Assembly: GCF_004919085.1 (NCBI RefSeq)
Contig: NZ_STGL01000002.1
Location: 372,001 to 436,000, forward strand
Origin: Nocardioides sp. GY 10127
GTDB taxonomy: Bacteria; Actinomycetota; Actinomycetes; Propionibacteriales; Nocardioidaceae
Direction: 5' to 3'
DNA: 64,000 bases
Shown piece after piece: positions 42,595 through 50,591 of this stretch. The notes below the pieces were generated by a model, which was not told where the DNA came from, made no database searches, and saw nothing but the letters and a program-made list of their open reading frames with translations. The first letter of the stretch is position 1. Each line of letters begins with the position of its first letter. The position numbers and the translations under genes are program-made.

Positions 42595-43995
42595 ATGCCT
42601 GCCGAGCCGCGCACCCGGACCTTCGACGACGGGTCGGACGCCGTCCCCGACCCCGTGCCCGGTGCCGTCACCCGCGTGGTGGTGGTCGGCGCAGGCATCG
42701 CCGGCCTGGCGTGCGCCAACGCACTGGCCACCGCCGGCACCGACGTGGTGCTCGTCGAGGCCCGCGACGGCGTGGGCGGACGGCTGCGCACCGTCGAGGT
42801 CGGCGGGCACACCGCGGACCTGGGCGGCGCGTGGGTGCACCACCCCGAGGAGAACCTGCTCACGGACTGGCTCGCCCTGGCCGGCGTGGACTGGGTGGTC
42901 GACCCCACCGGCACGCGCTTCACCGGCGCCGACCTCGGCGAGGCGCGGACCCTGACCCCCGCCGAGCTCGAGGGCACCGGCTACGCCGTCCTCGAGCCCG
43001 TGGCCGCGCACCTGCGCGCCGCGCTCGAGGCCGGGGAGCCGGACGTCTCGGCCGCCGCGGCCATCGACGCCTACCTGGCCGACGCGCACTCACCCGGCCC
43101 CGAGCGCGACCGCCTGCGCCAGCTCATGGCCGCCATGGTGGAGCAGGACGGCTCGGGCCCGCTCGAGGCGATCTCGGCCCGCTGGGCCCTCACCGGCGGC
43201 ATGCTGGTCGGGGACGTCGTGGACAACGTCCCCGTGGGCGGCTACCGCAGCGTGCTCGCGCCGCTGGCCGCCCCGCTGCGGCAGGCCGGCAGGCTGCTGC
43301 TGGGCCGGCTCGTCACGCACGTGCGCACCACCGACGAGGGAGTCCGCGTCGAGGGCGTCACGGACGACGGCGAGGCCTGGTCGGAGACCGGCTCGCACGT
43401 GGTGGTCACCGTGCCGCTCGGCGTCCTCAAGGCCGGGTCGATCACCTTCGACCCGCCGCTCCCGGCAGCCCGGCAGGCCGTGGTCGACCGGACCGGGTTC
43501 GGGACCATGGAGAAGGTCTTCCTCTCGTTCGAGGAGCCGTTCTGGCGGGAGAAGCACACCGGCCTCCAGCACTCCGTGATCTACCCCGCCGACCGGGACG
43601 AGCCCGCCACGTGGACGTGGGACTTCGGGCTGAGCCCGACCCTGATGTTCCTCGTCGCCTCCAGCGCGGTCGAGCGCCTCCAGCGGGACCCGCGGGCGTT
43701 CGCCCTCGAGCAGCTCGAGGCCGTCTACGGCGGGCCGCTGCCCGCCGAGCCGACGGACGTGGTGAGCACCGACTGGGCGCACGACGAGCTGGCCCGGGGC
43801 GCCTACGGCCACGTCCGCCCCGGCCAGGACGACTCGGACTTCGACGTCCTGGGCGAGCCCGTCGGCCGGGTCTGCTTCGCCGGGGAGTCCACGGACGCCG
43901 AGCGGGCCGGCTACGCCGACGGCGCGATGGCGACCGGGCTGCGCGAGGCCAAGCGTCTGCTCGGCCGGGCCTCGGTGGAGCTCACGGCCGGCTGA
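42595..43995 (+). CDS. FAD-dependent amine oxidase
   Basis: 466 residues, flavin monoamine/polyamine oxidase family. FAD-binding VVVVGAGIAGLACANALA, then GVGGRLRTVEVGG, DLGGAWVH, and the C-terminal FAD segment GRVCFAGESTDAERAGYADGA. Oxidatively deaminates amines to aldehydes with H2O2. Could act on amines related to the PotABCD-type importer, but no shared operator was found upstream. ATG chosen at MPAEPRTRTF; the longer frame upstream is shadow. 3' end overlaps the Ni/Co permease gene by 14 bp (convergent). Confidence 0.88.
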   Translation: MPAEPRTRTFDDGSDAVPDPVPGAVTRVVVVGAGIAGLACANALATAGTDVVLVEARDGVGGRLRTVEVGGHTADLGGAWVHHPEENLLTDWLALAGVDWVVDPTGTRFTGADLGEARTLTPAELEGTGYAVLEPVAAHLRAALEAGEPDVSAAAAIDAYLADAHSPGPERDRLRQLMAAMVEQDGSGPLEAISARWALTGGMLVGDVVDNVPVGGYRSVLAPLAAPLRQAGRLLLGRLVTHVRTTDEGVRVEGVTDDGEAWSETGSHVVVTVPLGVLKAGSITFDPPLPAARQAVVDRTGFGTMEKVFLSFEEPFWREKHTGLQHSVIYPADRDEPATWTWDFGLSPTLMFLVASSAVERLQRDPRAFALEQLEAVYGGPLPAEPTDVVSTDWAHDELARGAYGHVRPGQDDSDFDVLGEPVGRVCFAGESTDAERAGYADGAMATGLREAKRLLGRASVELTAG

Positions 43996-45199
43996 GCCCG
44001 GCGGTCCACCGCTCCTCGACCCGGCCGAACCGCCACAGGGCGAGCGCGGCCAGCCAGGTGGCGCCGAACAGCGCCACCACGGCGTAGCCGGCGTCCGCGA
44101 GCGGCACCCCGCCCAGCCACGCCAGCGGCCCCGAGGTGATCCCGGCCGCGTCGTCGAGGGCGCCGGCGAGCTCGACGGTGCCCACCACCAGCGAGACCGC
44201 CACCGACAGCGAGGTGACGGCGAGGTTGTAGAAGACCTTGCGCACCGGGTGGGACCAGGCCCAGCCGTAGGCGGCGTTCATGAGGACGCCGTCGACGGTG
44301 TCGGCCAGGCACATGCCCGCGGCGAAGAGCACCGGCAGCACGAGGACCGCCCAGAAGGGCAGCGCGAACGCCGCCGCACCTCCGGCGAGGACGAGCAGGC
44401 CGACCTCGCTGGCGGTGTCGAAGCCGAGCCCGAACAGGACGCCGACCGGGTAGATGTGCCAGGGCCGACGCACGCCCCGCGTGAGCCCGCCGACCAGCCG
44501 GTTGATCAGGCCGCGCTGCTCGAGCCGCCGCTCGAGCTCCGCCTCGTCGAAGTGGCCGTGACGCAGGCCGGTGAACACCCGCCAGAGGCCCACCAGCGCC
44601 ACGAGGTTGACGAGGCCCAGCAGCCAGAGGAACGAGCCGGAGACCAGCGAGCCGACGAGCCCGGTGACGGTGTGCAGGGTGGAGCCGTCGTCGACCACCG
44701 CGGCCCCGACGGCCCGCAGACCGAGGGTGAGCAGGAAGGCCAGCACGAACACGATCGTCGAGTGGCCCAGCGAGAACCAGAAGCCGACCGACAGCGGCTG
44801 GCGCTCCGCGTCGGGCCGGGAGGCACGGCCCGCCGCGGCGTCCTCCTGGCGGCGCCCGACGAGCACGCGGGTCGTGTTGTCGATGGCCGCCACGTGGTCG
44901 GCGTCGAAGGCGTGCCGCAGGCCGAAGGTGTAGGCCAGCAGCCCGACCCCGACCGTGTAGACGGGGTGCTCCCCGCCCAGGCTCAGGTGCGCGGGCGCCA
45001 CCAGGAGGACGAGGACGCCGAAGCCGACCGCGTGGAGCAGGACCACGACCGCCGTCATGCCGGCCAGGCTGCGGCGGTCGGCCGGGCTGAGGCCCTGGGC
45101 GAACCTCCGCAGCCGACCACGGCGGGACGGGGCGGGCGACGGGGCGGGCGACGGGGCGGGCGACGGGGCGGGCTGCGTGGTGGGCGGCCGGGTGGGCAC
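43982..45199 (-). CDS. HoxN/NixA family nickel/cobalt transporter
   Basis: 405 residues, about eight membrane helices. The NiCoT signature HX4DH is present in GLRHAFDADHVAAIDNTTR; GFWFSLGHSTIVFVLAF, LGFDTASEV and GMCLADTVDGVLMNAAYGWAW complete it. Takes up Ni2+ or Co2+. The N-terminus is an Ala-Pro-Ser-Pro repeat coded by a 12-bp DNA array. GTG 45199 is preferred because GGAG lies 7 nt upstream and because a TAGCGT box at 45248 would start transcription just before it. Nickel proteins in reach: the LarA-like protein at 57 kb needs a nickel-pincer cofactor if it is a true racemase. Confidence 0.9.
   Translation of the reverse strand: MPTRPPTTQPAPSPAPSPAPSPAPSRRGRLRRFAQGLSPADRRSLAGMTAVVVLLHAVGFGVLVLLVAPAHLSLGGEHPVYTVGVGLLAYTFGLRHAFDADHVAAIDNTTRVLVGRRQEDAAAGRASRPDAERQPLSVGFWFSLGHSTIVFVLAFLLTLGLRAVGAAVVDDGSTLHTVTGLVGSLVSGSFLWLLGLVNLVALVGLWRVFTGLRHGHFDEAELERRLEQRGLINRLVGGLTRGVRRPWHIYPVGVLFGLGFDTASEVGLLVLAGGAAAFALPFWAVLVLPVLFAAGMCLADTVDGVLMNAAYGWAWSHPVRKVFYNLAVTSLSVAVSLVVGTVELAGALDDAAGITSGPLAWLGGVPLADAGYAVVALFGATWLAALALWRFGRVEERWTAGLSRP
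45126..45173 (+). repeat. In-frame 12-bp tandem repeat at the 5' end of the Ni/Co permease gene
   Basis: Four perfect units of gacggggcgggc (plus strand), encoding the Ala-Pro-Ser-Pro repeat of the permease N-terminus. Confidence 0.85.
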
Positions 45200-45309
45200 G
45201 GGGCGACTCCAGCGTCGGGGTCGACACTGGTTGCCGACGTCATCCACACGCTAGCCCGTCGCTGTTGCGACCCAATTGCAGGAGGGGTGGTGGCCGCCAC
45301 GGACCGGGC

Positions 45310-47715
45310 TCAGGCCGGGTCGGCCGCCTGCCCCACGTAGGCGGCCAGGTGCCGTCCCGTGAGCGTCGAGGCCTCGGAGACCAGTCGCTCCGGCGTCCCC
45401 GAGAAGACCACGGTCCCGCCGTCGTGGCCGGCCCCCGGCCCGAGGTCGATGATCCAGTCCGCGTGCGCCATCACGGCCTGGTGGTGCTCGATCACGACGA
45501 CCGAGCGGCCCGCGTCGACCAGCCGGTCGAGGAGGCCGAGCAGGTTCTCGACGTCCGCCAGGTGCAGGCCGGTGCTCGGCTCGTCCAGCACGTAGACCGA
45601 GCCGGCCTCCGCCATCTGCACGGCGAGCTTGACCCGCTGCCGCTCCCCGCCCGAGAGCGTCGAGAGCGGCTGGCCCAGCGTCACGTAGGGCAGCCCGACG
45701 TCCACGAGGCGGGCGAGGATCTTCTCCGCCGCCGGCACCTTCGAGTCGGGTGCCGAGAAGAAGGCGTGGGCCTCCCCCACCGGCATGGCCAGGACGTCCA
45801 CGATCGTGCGGCCGCCGAGCGTGTACTGGAGGACGTCGTCGGAGAACCGGCGCCCCTCGCAGGTGTCGCAGGGCACGGAGGCGGCCGCCGCCAGGGGCAG
45901 GCCGGTGTCGATGACGCCCGCGCCGTTGCAGGTGGGGCAGGCCCCCTCGGAGTTGGCGCTGAACAGCGCCGGCTTCACGCCGTTGGCCTTGGCGAACGCC
46001 TTGCGGACGGGCTCCAGCAGGCCCGTGTAGGTCGCCGGGTTGGAGCGGCGCGACCCCTTGATCGCCGACTGGTCGACCACGACCACCCCCTCGCCGTCGG
46101 CCGAGGATCGCTGCACCAGCGAGTCGTGCACCAGGGAGGACTTGCCGGAGCCGGCCACCCCGGTGACGACGCAGAGCACGCCGAGCGGCACGTCCACGTC
46201 GACGTCGCGCAGGTTGTGGCGGGAGGCGCCGCGCACCTCGATCCAGCCGGAGGGCTCCCGGACGGACGCCTTCAGGCTCGCACGGTCGTCCAGGTGCCGC
46301 CCGGTGAGCGTGCCGCTGCCGCGCAGCCCCTCGACCGTCCCCTCGAAGACGACCTCGCCGCCGTCGGTGCCGGCCCCCGGGCCGAGGTCGACGACGTGGT
46401 CGGCGATCGCCACCACCTCGGGCTTGTGCTCGACGACCAGGACGGTGTTGCCCTGGTCGCGCAGCCGCAGGAGCAGGTCGTTCATCCGGGCGATGTCGTG
46501 GGGGTGCAGCCCGATGCTGGGCTCGTCGAAGACGTAGGTGACGTCGGTGAGGGCGCTGCCGAGGTGCCGGATCATCTTGGTGCGCTGCGCCTCGCCGCCG
46601 GACAGCGAGCCCGACGGTCGCTCGAGGCTGAGGTAGCCGAGGCCGATCGCCACGAACGAGTCGAGCAGGTGCGAGAGGGACGCCAGGAGAGGGGCCGCGC
46701 CGGGGGCCTGGAGCCCGCGGACCCAGGTGGCCAGCTCGCTGATCTGCATCGCGCACGCGTCGGCGATCGAGACACCGTCGATCCGGGACGAGCGTGCGGC
46801 CTCCGTCAGGCGGGTCCCCTCGCACTCCGGGCAGGTCGCGAACACCACGGCGCGGTCGACGAACGCACGGACGTGCGGCTGCATCGTCTCCCGGTCCTTG
46901 GACAGGAAGGACTTCCTGATGCCCGGCAGGAGCCCGTAGTAGGTCAGGTTGATCCCGTCGACCTTCAGCTTGGTGGCCTCGCGGTGGAGCAGGTCGTCCA
47001 GCTGGCGCTTCGTGAAGTCCTTGATCGGCGTGTCGCAGTCGAAGTACCCGCAGCCGCGCAGGATGCGCCCCTGCCATCCCTCCATCGAGTAGCCCGGGAT
47101 GGTGAGCGCACCTTCGTTGATCGACTTGTCGGCGTCGTAGAGCGCGGTCAGGTCGATGTCGGAGACCGCACCGCGGCCCTCGCAGCGGGGGCACTGCCCG
47201 CCGGTGACCGAGAACGCGCGGCGCTCCTTGACCTCGCGCCCCGCCCTCGTGGTCGTCACCGCTCCCGCGCCCGAGACGGACGCGACGTTGAACGAGTAGG
47301 CCTGCGGCGGGCCCACCTGCGGGTCGCCCAGGCGGGAGAAGAGGATGCGCAGCAGCGCGTTGGCGTCCGTCGCCGTCCCCACCGTCGAACGGGGGTCGGC
47401 GCCGAGCCGCTCCTGGTCGACGATGATCGCCGTGGTCAGGCCCTCGAGGACGTCCACGTCGGGCCGCGCCATCGAGGGCATGAACCCCTGCACGAACGCC
47501 GAGTAGGTCTCGTTGATCATCCGCTGCGACTCCGCGGCGATCGTGGCGAAGACCAGGGACGACTTGCCCGATCCCGACACGCCCGTGAAGACCGTGAGCC
47601 GCCGCTTGGGCAGCTCGAGGGCGACGTCGCGCAGGTTGTTCTCCCGCGCACCGACCACCCGGATCGTGTCGTGCGCGTCCGCCGGGTGGGCGGCGCGTTC
47701 CTCCGAGGTCGTCAC
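45310..47715 (-). CDS. UvrA-like excinuclease ATPase (short form)
   Basis: 801 residues, shorter than UvrA (about 950). Two ABC modules: Walker A GVSGSGKSSLVF and GVAGSGKSSLVH; signatures SGSLSGGEAQRTKM and LSTLSGGERQRVKLAVQM; Walker B YVFDEPSIGLHP and YVLDEPSTGLH. Zinc-finger pairs CPRCEGRG, CPECEGTR, CPTCNGAG, CDTCEGRR are present, but the region where UvrA binds UvrB is shortened. Such UvrA2/DrrC-like proteins are linked to drug tolerance more than to canonical excision repair. GTG behind AGGAGG. Monocistronic. Confidence 0.9.
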   Translation of the reverse strand: MTTSEERAAHPADAHDTIRVVGARENNLRDVALELPKRRLTVFTGVSGSGKSSLVFATIAAESQRMINETYSAFVQGFMPSMARPDVDVLEGLTTAIIVDQERLGADPRSTVGTATDANALLRILFSRLGDPQVGPPQAYSFNVASVSGAGAVTTTRAGREVKERRAFSVTGGQCPRCEGRGAVSDIDLTALYDADKSINEGALTIPGYSMEGWQGRILRGCGYFDCDTPIKDFTKRQLDDLLHREATKLKVDGINLTYYGLLPGIRKSFLSKDRETMQPHVRAFVDRAVVFATCPECEGTRLTEAARSSRIDGVSIADACAMQISELATWVRGLQAPGAAPLLASLSHLLDSFVAIGLGYLSLERPSGSLSGGEAQRTKMIRHLGSALTDVTYVFDEPSIGLHPHDIARMNDLLLRLRDQGNTVLVVEHKPEVVAIADHVVDLGPGAGTDGGEVVFEGTVEGLRGSGTLTGRHLDDRASLKASVREPSGWIEVRGASRHNLRDVDVDVPLGVLCVVTGVAGSGKSSLVHDSLVQRSSADGEGVVVVDQSAIKGSRRSNPATYTGLLEPVRKAFAKANGVKPALFSANSEGACPTCNGAGVIDTGLPLAAAASVPCDTCEGRRFSDDVLQYTLGGRTIVDVLAMPVGEAHAFFSAPDSKVPAAEKILARLVDVGLPYVTLGQPLSTLSGGERQRVKLAVQMAEAGSVYVLDEPSTGLHLADVENLLGLLDRLVDAGRSVVVIEHHQAVMAHADWIIDLGPGAGHDGGTVVFSGTPERLVSEASTLTGRHLAAYVGQAADPA

Positions 47716-47944
47716 GGCACCTCCTGGTCGGGCGGACGTCGTGGGCTCTTTCTACCCCACGCGCCCCCCACACCCCCGCCACGACCGGGCCACGCCACGA
47801 CGGCGCTCCGGTCACGCTCCGGCCGATGCTCGGCTGCGGCTCCGAGCGAGGACTGGACCAGCGGTCCGGATCACACGTGAGGGGCGATTGACACTCTGTG
47901 GACAAAAGACCCTGGCGCGGCCTCGCTGCCCTCGTCCCCAGGGG

Positions 47945-48073
47945 CCTACTATCGGTAGGTCGGCGCGGCGATCTCCGGGGGGAGGCTCGCCGCCTGCCGA
48001 GTGCGGGAGTGATGTCCCTCAGTGGTCACTTCTCGCACGGGAGCCCCGCCCATCCCACTCGGGCGGGGCTCCC
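47945..48073 (+). ncRNA. Candidate structured RNA: four abutting hairpins
   Basis: In the 577-nt gap 47716-48292. Hairpins follow without spacers: CCTAC/GTAGG (47945-47959); TCGGC-g-CGGCGA/TCGCCG-cct-GCCGA (47960-48000, loop with six G); GTGCGGGAGTGA/TCACTTCTCGCAC (48001-48038, few mismatches); and a perfect 13-bp GC stem (48039-48073). No reading frame is convincing here. Strand is not certain: on the minus strand the second hairpin has a CCCCCC loop, which recalls the actinobacterial 6C motif. No good -35/-10 pair was found. The part 47716-47944 shows nothing else I can name. Confidence 0.45.
48039..48073 (+). terminator. Strong GC hairpin, possible terminator
   Basis: GGGAGCCCCGCCC, 9-nt loop, GGGCGGGGCTCCC: perfect 13-bp stem. 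No T-run follows, as is common in high-GC actinobacteria. It would end the candidate RNA on the plus strand. Confidence 0.5.
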
Positions 48074-48125
48074 ACTCCCCCCGCACCGCGCCGCACCCCT
48101 CTGCACCCCTCTGCACTGGTGCCCC

Positions 48126-48201
48126 GCGATCGGTCGCGCAGCGCGCGGACCGATCGCCCCGACATGGGCCGAGCCTCTCGCGAGGGGGGTACGCGAGAGG
48201 C
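48126..48201. terminator. Two perfect hairpins downstream of the RNB ribonuclease gene
   Basis: GCGATCGGTC/GACCGATCGC (48126-48157) and GCCTCTCGC/GCGAGAGGC (48173-48201). The second has an 11-nt loop that reads GTACCCCCCTC on the minus strand. Both lie 90-170 nt past the ribonuclease stop and may end its transcript. Confidence 0.45.
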
Positions 48202-48292
48202 CCGGTAGACAGGTGTTACCCGTGATCCGGGCCACACAAACAGGATCGGCGCGGGAATTCCCTGACGTCCCGCAGCCGGGCCGTCCCGGCGC

Positions 48293-49744
48293 TCAGGCGA
48301 GCTCGAAGCGGACGCGGCGCGCCTCGACGTCCGCCTCCACTAGACGCAACGTCACGCGCTCCCCCAGCGGCAGGGGGTGCTCGGCGGTCACGGCCGTCTG
48401 CACCGCCGGCTCGGAGATCACGACGTGCCCCCGGGTGGGTCGCTCCTCGTCCCGCTCGACGACGAACCCGCTGAAGGTCTCGCCCACCGACCGCGCCAGC
48501 ACCCCCGCCTCGACGAGGTCCAGCACCGCGCGCTCGTAGGCGACCGCCCGGCGCCCGGAGGCGGCCAGCGTGCCCGGCAGCCCGGGCAGGGCCGCGTGCA
48601 CCCACGCCGGGACGGGCTCGTCCGCGCAGAGGCTCAGGCAGACCTCGCCCGCGTACCGGTCGCCGAGGCGGCGCAACGGCGCGGTGACGTGGGCGTACTC
48701 GGTGGCCAGGCCGGCGTGCCTGGCCTGCGCCGGCACGTCCCCGTCGAAGGCGACGTAGCCGGCACCCCGCAGGACGCGGGTGAGGTCCATGAGCATCGCG
48801 ACGTCCCGCGGGCGGGCCGGGTCGAGAGTCCGGACGAAGTCCGGGAACAGCATCTCCGCCGGCCAGTCGAGCCCGAGCGCCCGGGCACCGCGGTGGAGCC
48901 GCTGGACCTCCCCCGCGTCCCTGTCCGGCAGGGTCCGGAGCAGCCCGACTCCGGCGTAGATCATCATCGCCGCCGCGGCGAAGCCGGTGAGCAGCGAGAC
49001 CTGGGCGTTCCACTCCTCCACGGGCAGGCGGGTGCGGTGCTCCAGCCGCCACCGGTCCCCCACGACGTCCACGTCCTGCTCGGGCAGCGGCAGCGAGATC
49101 CCGCCCCGGGCCGCCTCGCGGGCCATCCGCAGCGGCCCGAGGTCGGCCAGGACGGCCAGGGTGGACGGCCCCGCGCCGGCCTCGACGAGCGCCTGGGCCC
49201 GCTCGTAGGACAGCCGCTGGCGCGAGCGCACGCGCGCCCGCTCCACCACGGCGTCGACCCGCTCGCCCTCGGCGGTCATGCGGATCGTCCACAGCAGCGC
49301 CGGACGGTCCACGCCGGGCAGCAGCGACGCCGCACCCTCGCTGAGCACCGTCGGGTAGAGCGGCACGGTGGCCTCCGCGCCGTACAGCGTCTGGCCGCGC
49401 CGGTGGGCCTCGCGGTCCACGGGGTCGCCCGGCGTGACGAAGGCGGCCACGTCGGCGATGGCGTAGTGGACGAGGAAGCCGCCGTCCGGCGTCCGTGCCA
49501 GGTGCATCGCCTGGTCCAGGTCCTCGGAGCCCGCCGGGTCGATCGTGAGCAGCTCGACGTCGGTGCGGTCGTTGTCCGGCAGCCGGGGCGAGGCCGCCGC
49601 GGCCCGGGCCGCCTCCTCGACGTCCGCCGGGAAGTCGGGCGTGACCCCGAGGTCCGCCTGGACCTGCCGGACGCCGGCCGCGAGCGTCCTGGCGGACACC
49701 CCGTCGTCGTACGCGCGGACCCGGACCACGGGGTGGGAGCTCAT
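48293..49744 (-). CDS. RNB domain ribonuclease (RNase II/R family)
   Basis: 483 residues, mainly the RNB catalytic domain: TIDPAGSEDLDQAMHL with the metal-binding Asp cluster, VHYAIADVAAFV, ATVPLYPTVLSEGAASLLPG (part), and YAHVTAPLRRLGDRY near residue 375. A 3'-5' exoribonuclease; cold-shock and S1 RNA-binding domains of full RNase II/R are largely missing, as in other short actinobacterial forms. The ATG at 49744 is supported by a TATCGT box 7 nt upstream. Divergent from yaaA. Confidence 0.9.
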   Translation of the reverse strand: MSSHPVVRVRAYDDGVSARTLAAGVRQVQADLGVTPDFPADVEEAARAAAASPRLPDNDRTDVELLTIDPAGSEDLDQAMHLARTPDGGFLVHYAIADVAAFVTPGDPVDREAHRRGQTLYGAEATVPLYPTVLSEGAASLLPGVDRPALLWTIRMTAEGERVDAVVERARVRSRQRLSYERAQALVEAGAGPSTLAVLADLGPLRMAREAARGGISLPLPEQDVDVVGDRWRLEHRTRLPVEEWNAQVSLLTGFAAAAMMIYAGVGLLRTLPDRDAGEVQRLHRGARALGLDWPAEMLFPDFVRTLDPARPRDVAMLMDLTRVLRGAGYVAFDGDVPAQARHAGLATEYAHVTAPLRRLGDRYAGEVCLSLCADEPVPAWVHAALPGLPGTLAASGRRAVAYERAVLDLVEAGVLARSVGETFSGFVVERDEERPTRGHVVISEPAVQTAVTAEHPLPLGERVTLRLVEADVEARRVRFELA

Positions 49745-49751
49745 GGAAGGC

Positions 49752-49757
49752 ACGATA
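49752..49757 (-). promoter_or_regulatory. -10 box of a leaderless promoter (RNB ribonuclease)
   Basis: TATCGT on the minus strand, 7 nt before the ATG at 49744. Confidence 0.5.
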
Positions 49758-49766
49758 GCCACCACC

Positions 49767-50561
49767 ATGTTGATCCTGCTGCCTCCCAGCGAGGGCAAGA
49801 CCGCGCCGCGACGCGGTGCGCCGCTCGACCTCGCCACCCTGTCCCACCCGGCGCTCACCGAGACCCGCGAGCGGGTCCTGGACGCCCTCGTCGAGCTCAG
49901 CTCCGGCGACCTGGCCGCGGCGGCCCGCGTGCTCGAGGTCGGCGCCACGCAGACCGACCTCGTCGAGGCCAACCGCGGGCTGCGCGAGGCCCCGACCGCC
50001 CGGGCGGAGCGGATCTACACCGGCGTCCTCTACGACCACCTGGACGCCGGCAGCCTCACCGCGGCCGCCAAGCGACGCGCCTCGTCGCGGCTGGCGGTCG
50101 TCTCCTCCGTCTTCGGCCTCGTCCGCCCGGGCGACCGCATCCCCGCCTACCGGCTCTCGGGCCAGACGACCCTGCCCGGCCTCGGGCCCGTCGCAGCCGC
50201 CTGGCGGCCCGTCCTCGGCGAGGCCGTGGCCGCCCAGGTGGGCCGCGGCCTCGTCGTCGACCTGCGCTCGAGCGTCTACGCGGGCTTCTGGCGCCCCGGC
50301 AAGGACGCCGGCGACGTCGACCCGCGCACCCGCGTGGCGACGGTCCGCGTGCTCCACGAGCAGGGCGGCGTCCGCAAGGTCGTGAGCCACTTCAACAAGG
50401 CCACGAAGGGGCGGATCGTCCGCGCCCTGCTCGAGGACGGCGCCGACCCCGGCACGCCCGCCGCGCTCGCCGACGCGCTGCGCGACCTGGGCTGGCTGGT
50501 GGAGGTCGGCGAGCCGACCGCCACCGGCACACGCCTGGACGTCGTGGTCACCGAGCTCTGA
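49767..50561 (+). CDS. yaaA: YaaA family protein (peroxide stress/DNA-binding)
   Basis: 264 residues, DUF328/YaaA family: LLPPSEGKTAPRRGAPLD, RIYTGVLYDHLD, VVSSVFGLVRPGDRIPAYRL, and VVDLRSSVYAGFW, FNKATKGRIVRALL. E. coli YaaA lowers free iron and DNA damage under peroxide stress. The ATG at MLILLPPSEGK is the conserved N-terminus; upstream in-frame codons are not conserved in the family. 22 nt from the divergent ribonuclease start. Confidence 0.88.
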   Translation: MLILLPPSEGKTAPRRGAPLDLATLSHPALTETRERVLDALVELSSGDLAAAARVLEVGATQTDLVEANRGLREAPTARAERIYTGVLYDHLDAGSLTAAAKRRASSRLAVVSSVFGLVRPGDRIPAYRLSGQTTLPGLGPVAAAWRPVLGEAVAAQVGRGLVVDLRSSVYAGFWRPGKDAGDVDPRTRVATVRVLHEQGGVRKVVSHFNKATKGRIVRALLEDGADPGTPAALADALRDLGWLVEVGEPTATGTRLDVVVTEL

Positions 50562-50591
50562 GCCGGCCCGGCCCCGTCCACGCGCGGGGCC

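Noticed and set aside
45310..47715. Canonical UvrA of nucleotide excision repair
   Set aside because: About 150 residues too short, with a reduced UvrB-binding region; better described as a UvrA-like paralogue.
47945..48201. Firm call as 6C RNA
   Set aside because: C6 loops exist on the minus strand, but they are about 170 nt apart and separated by other strong hairpins; I could not match the consensus without a covariance search.
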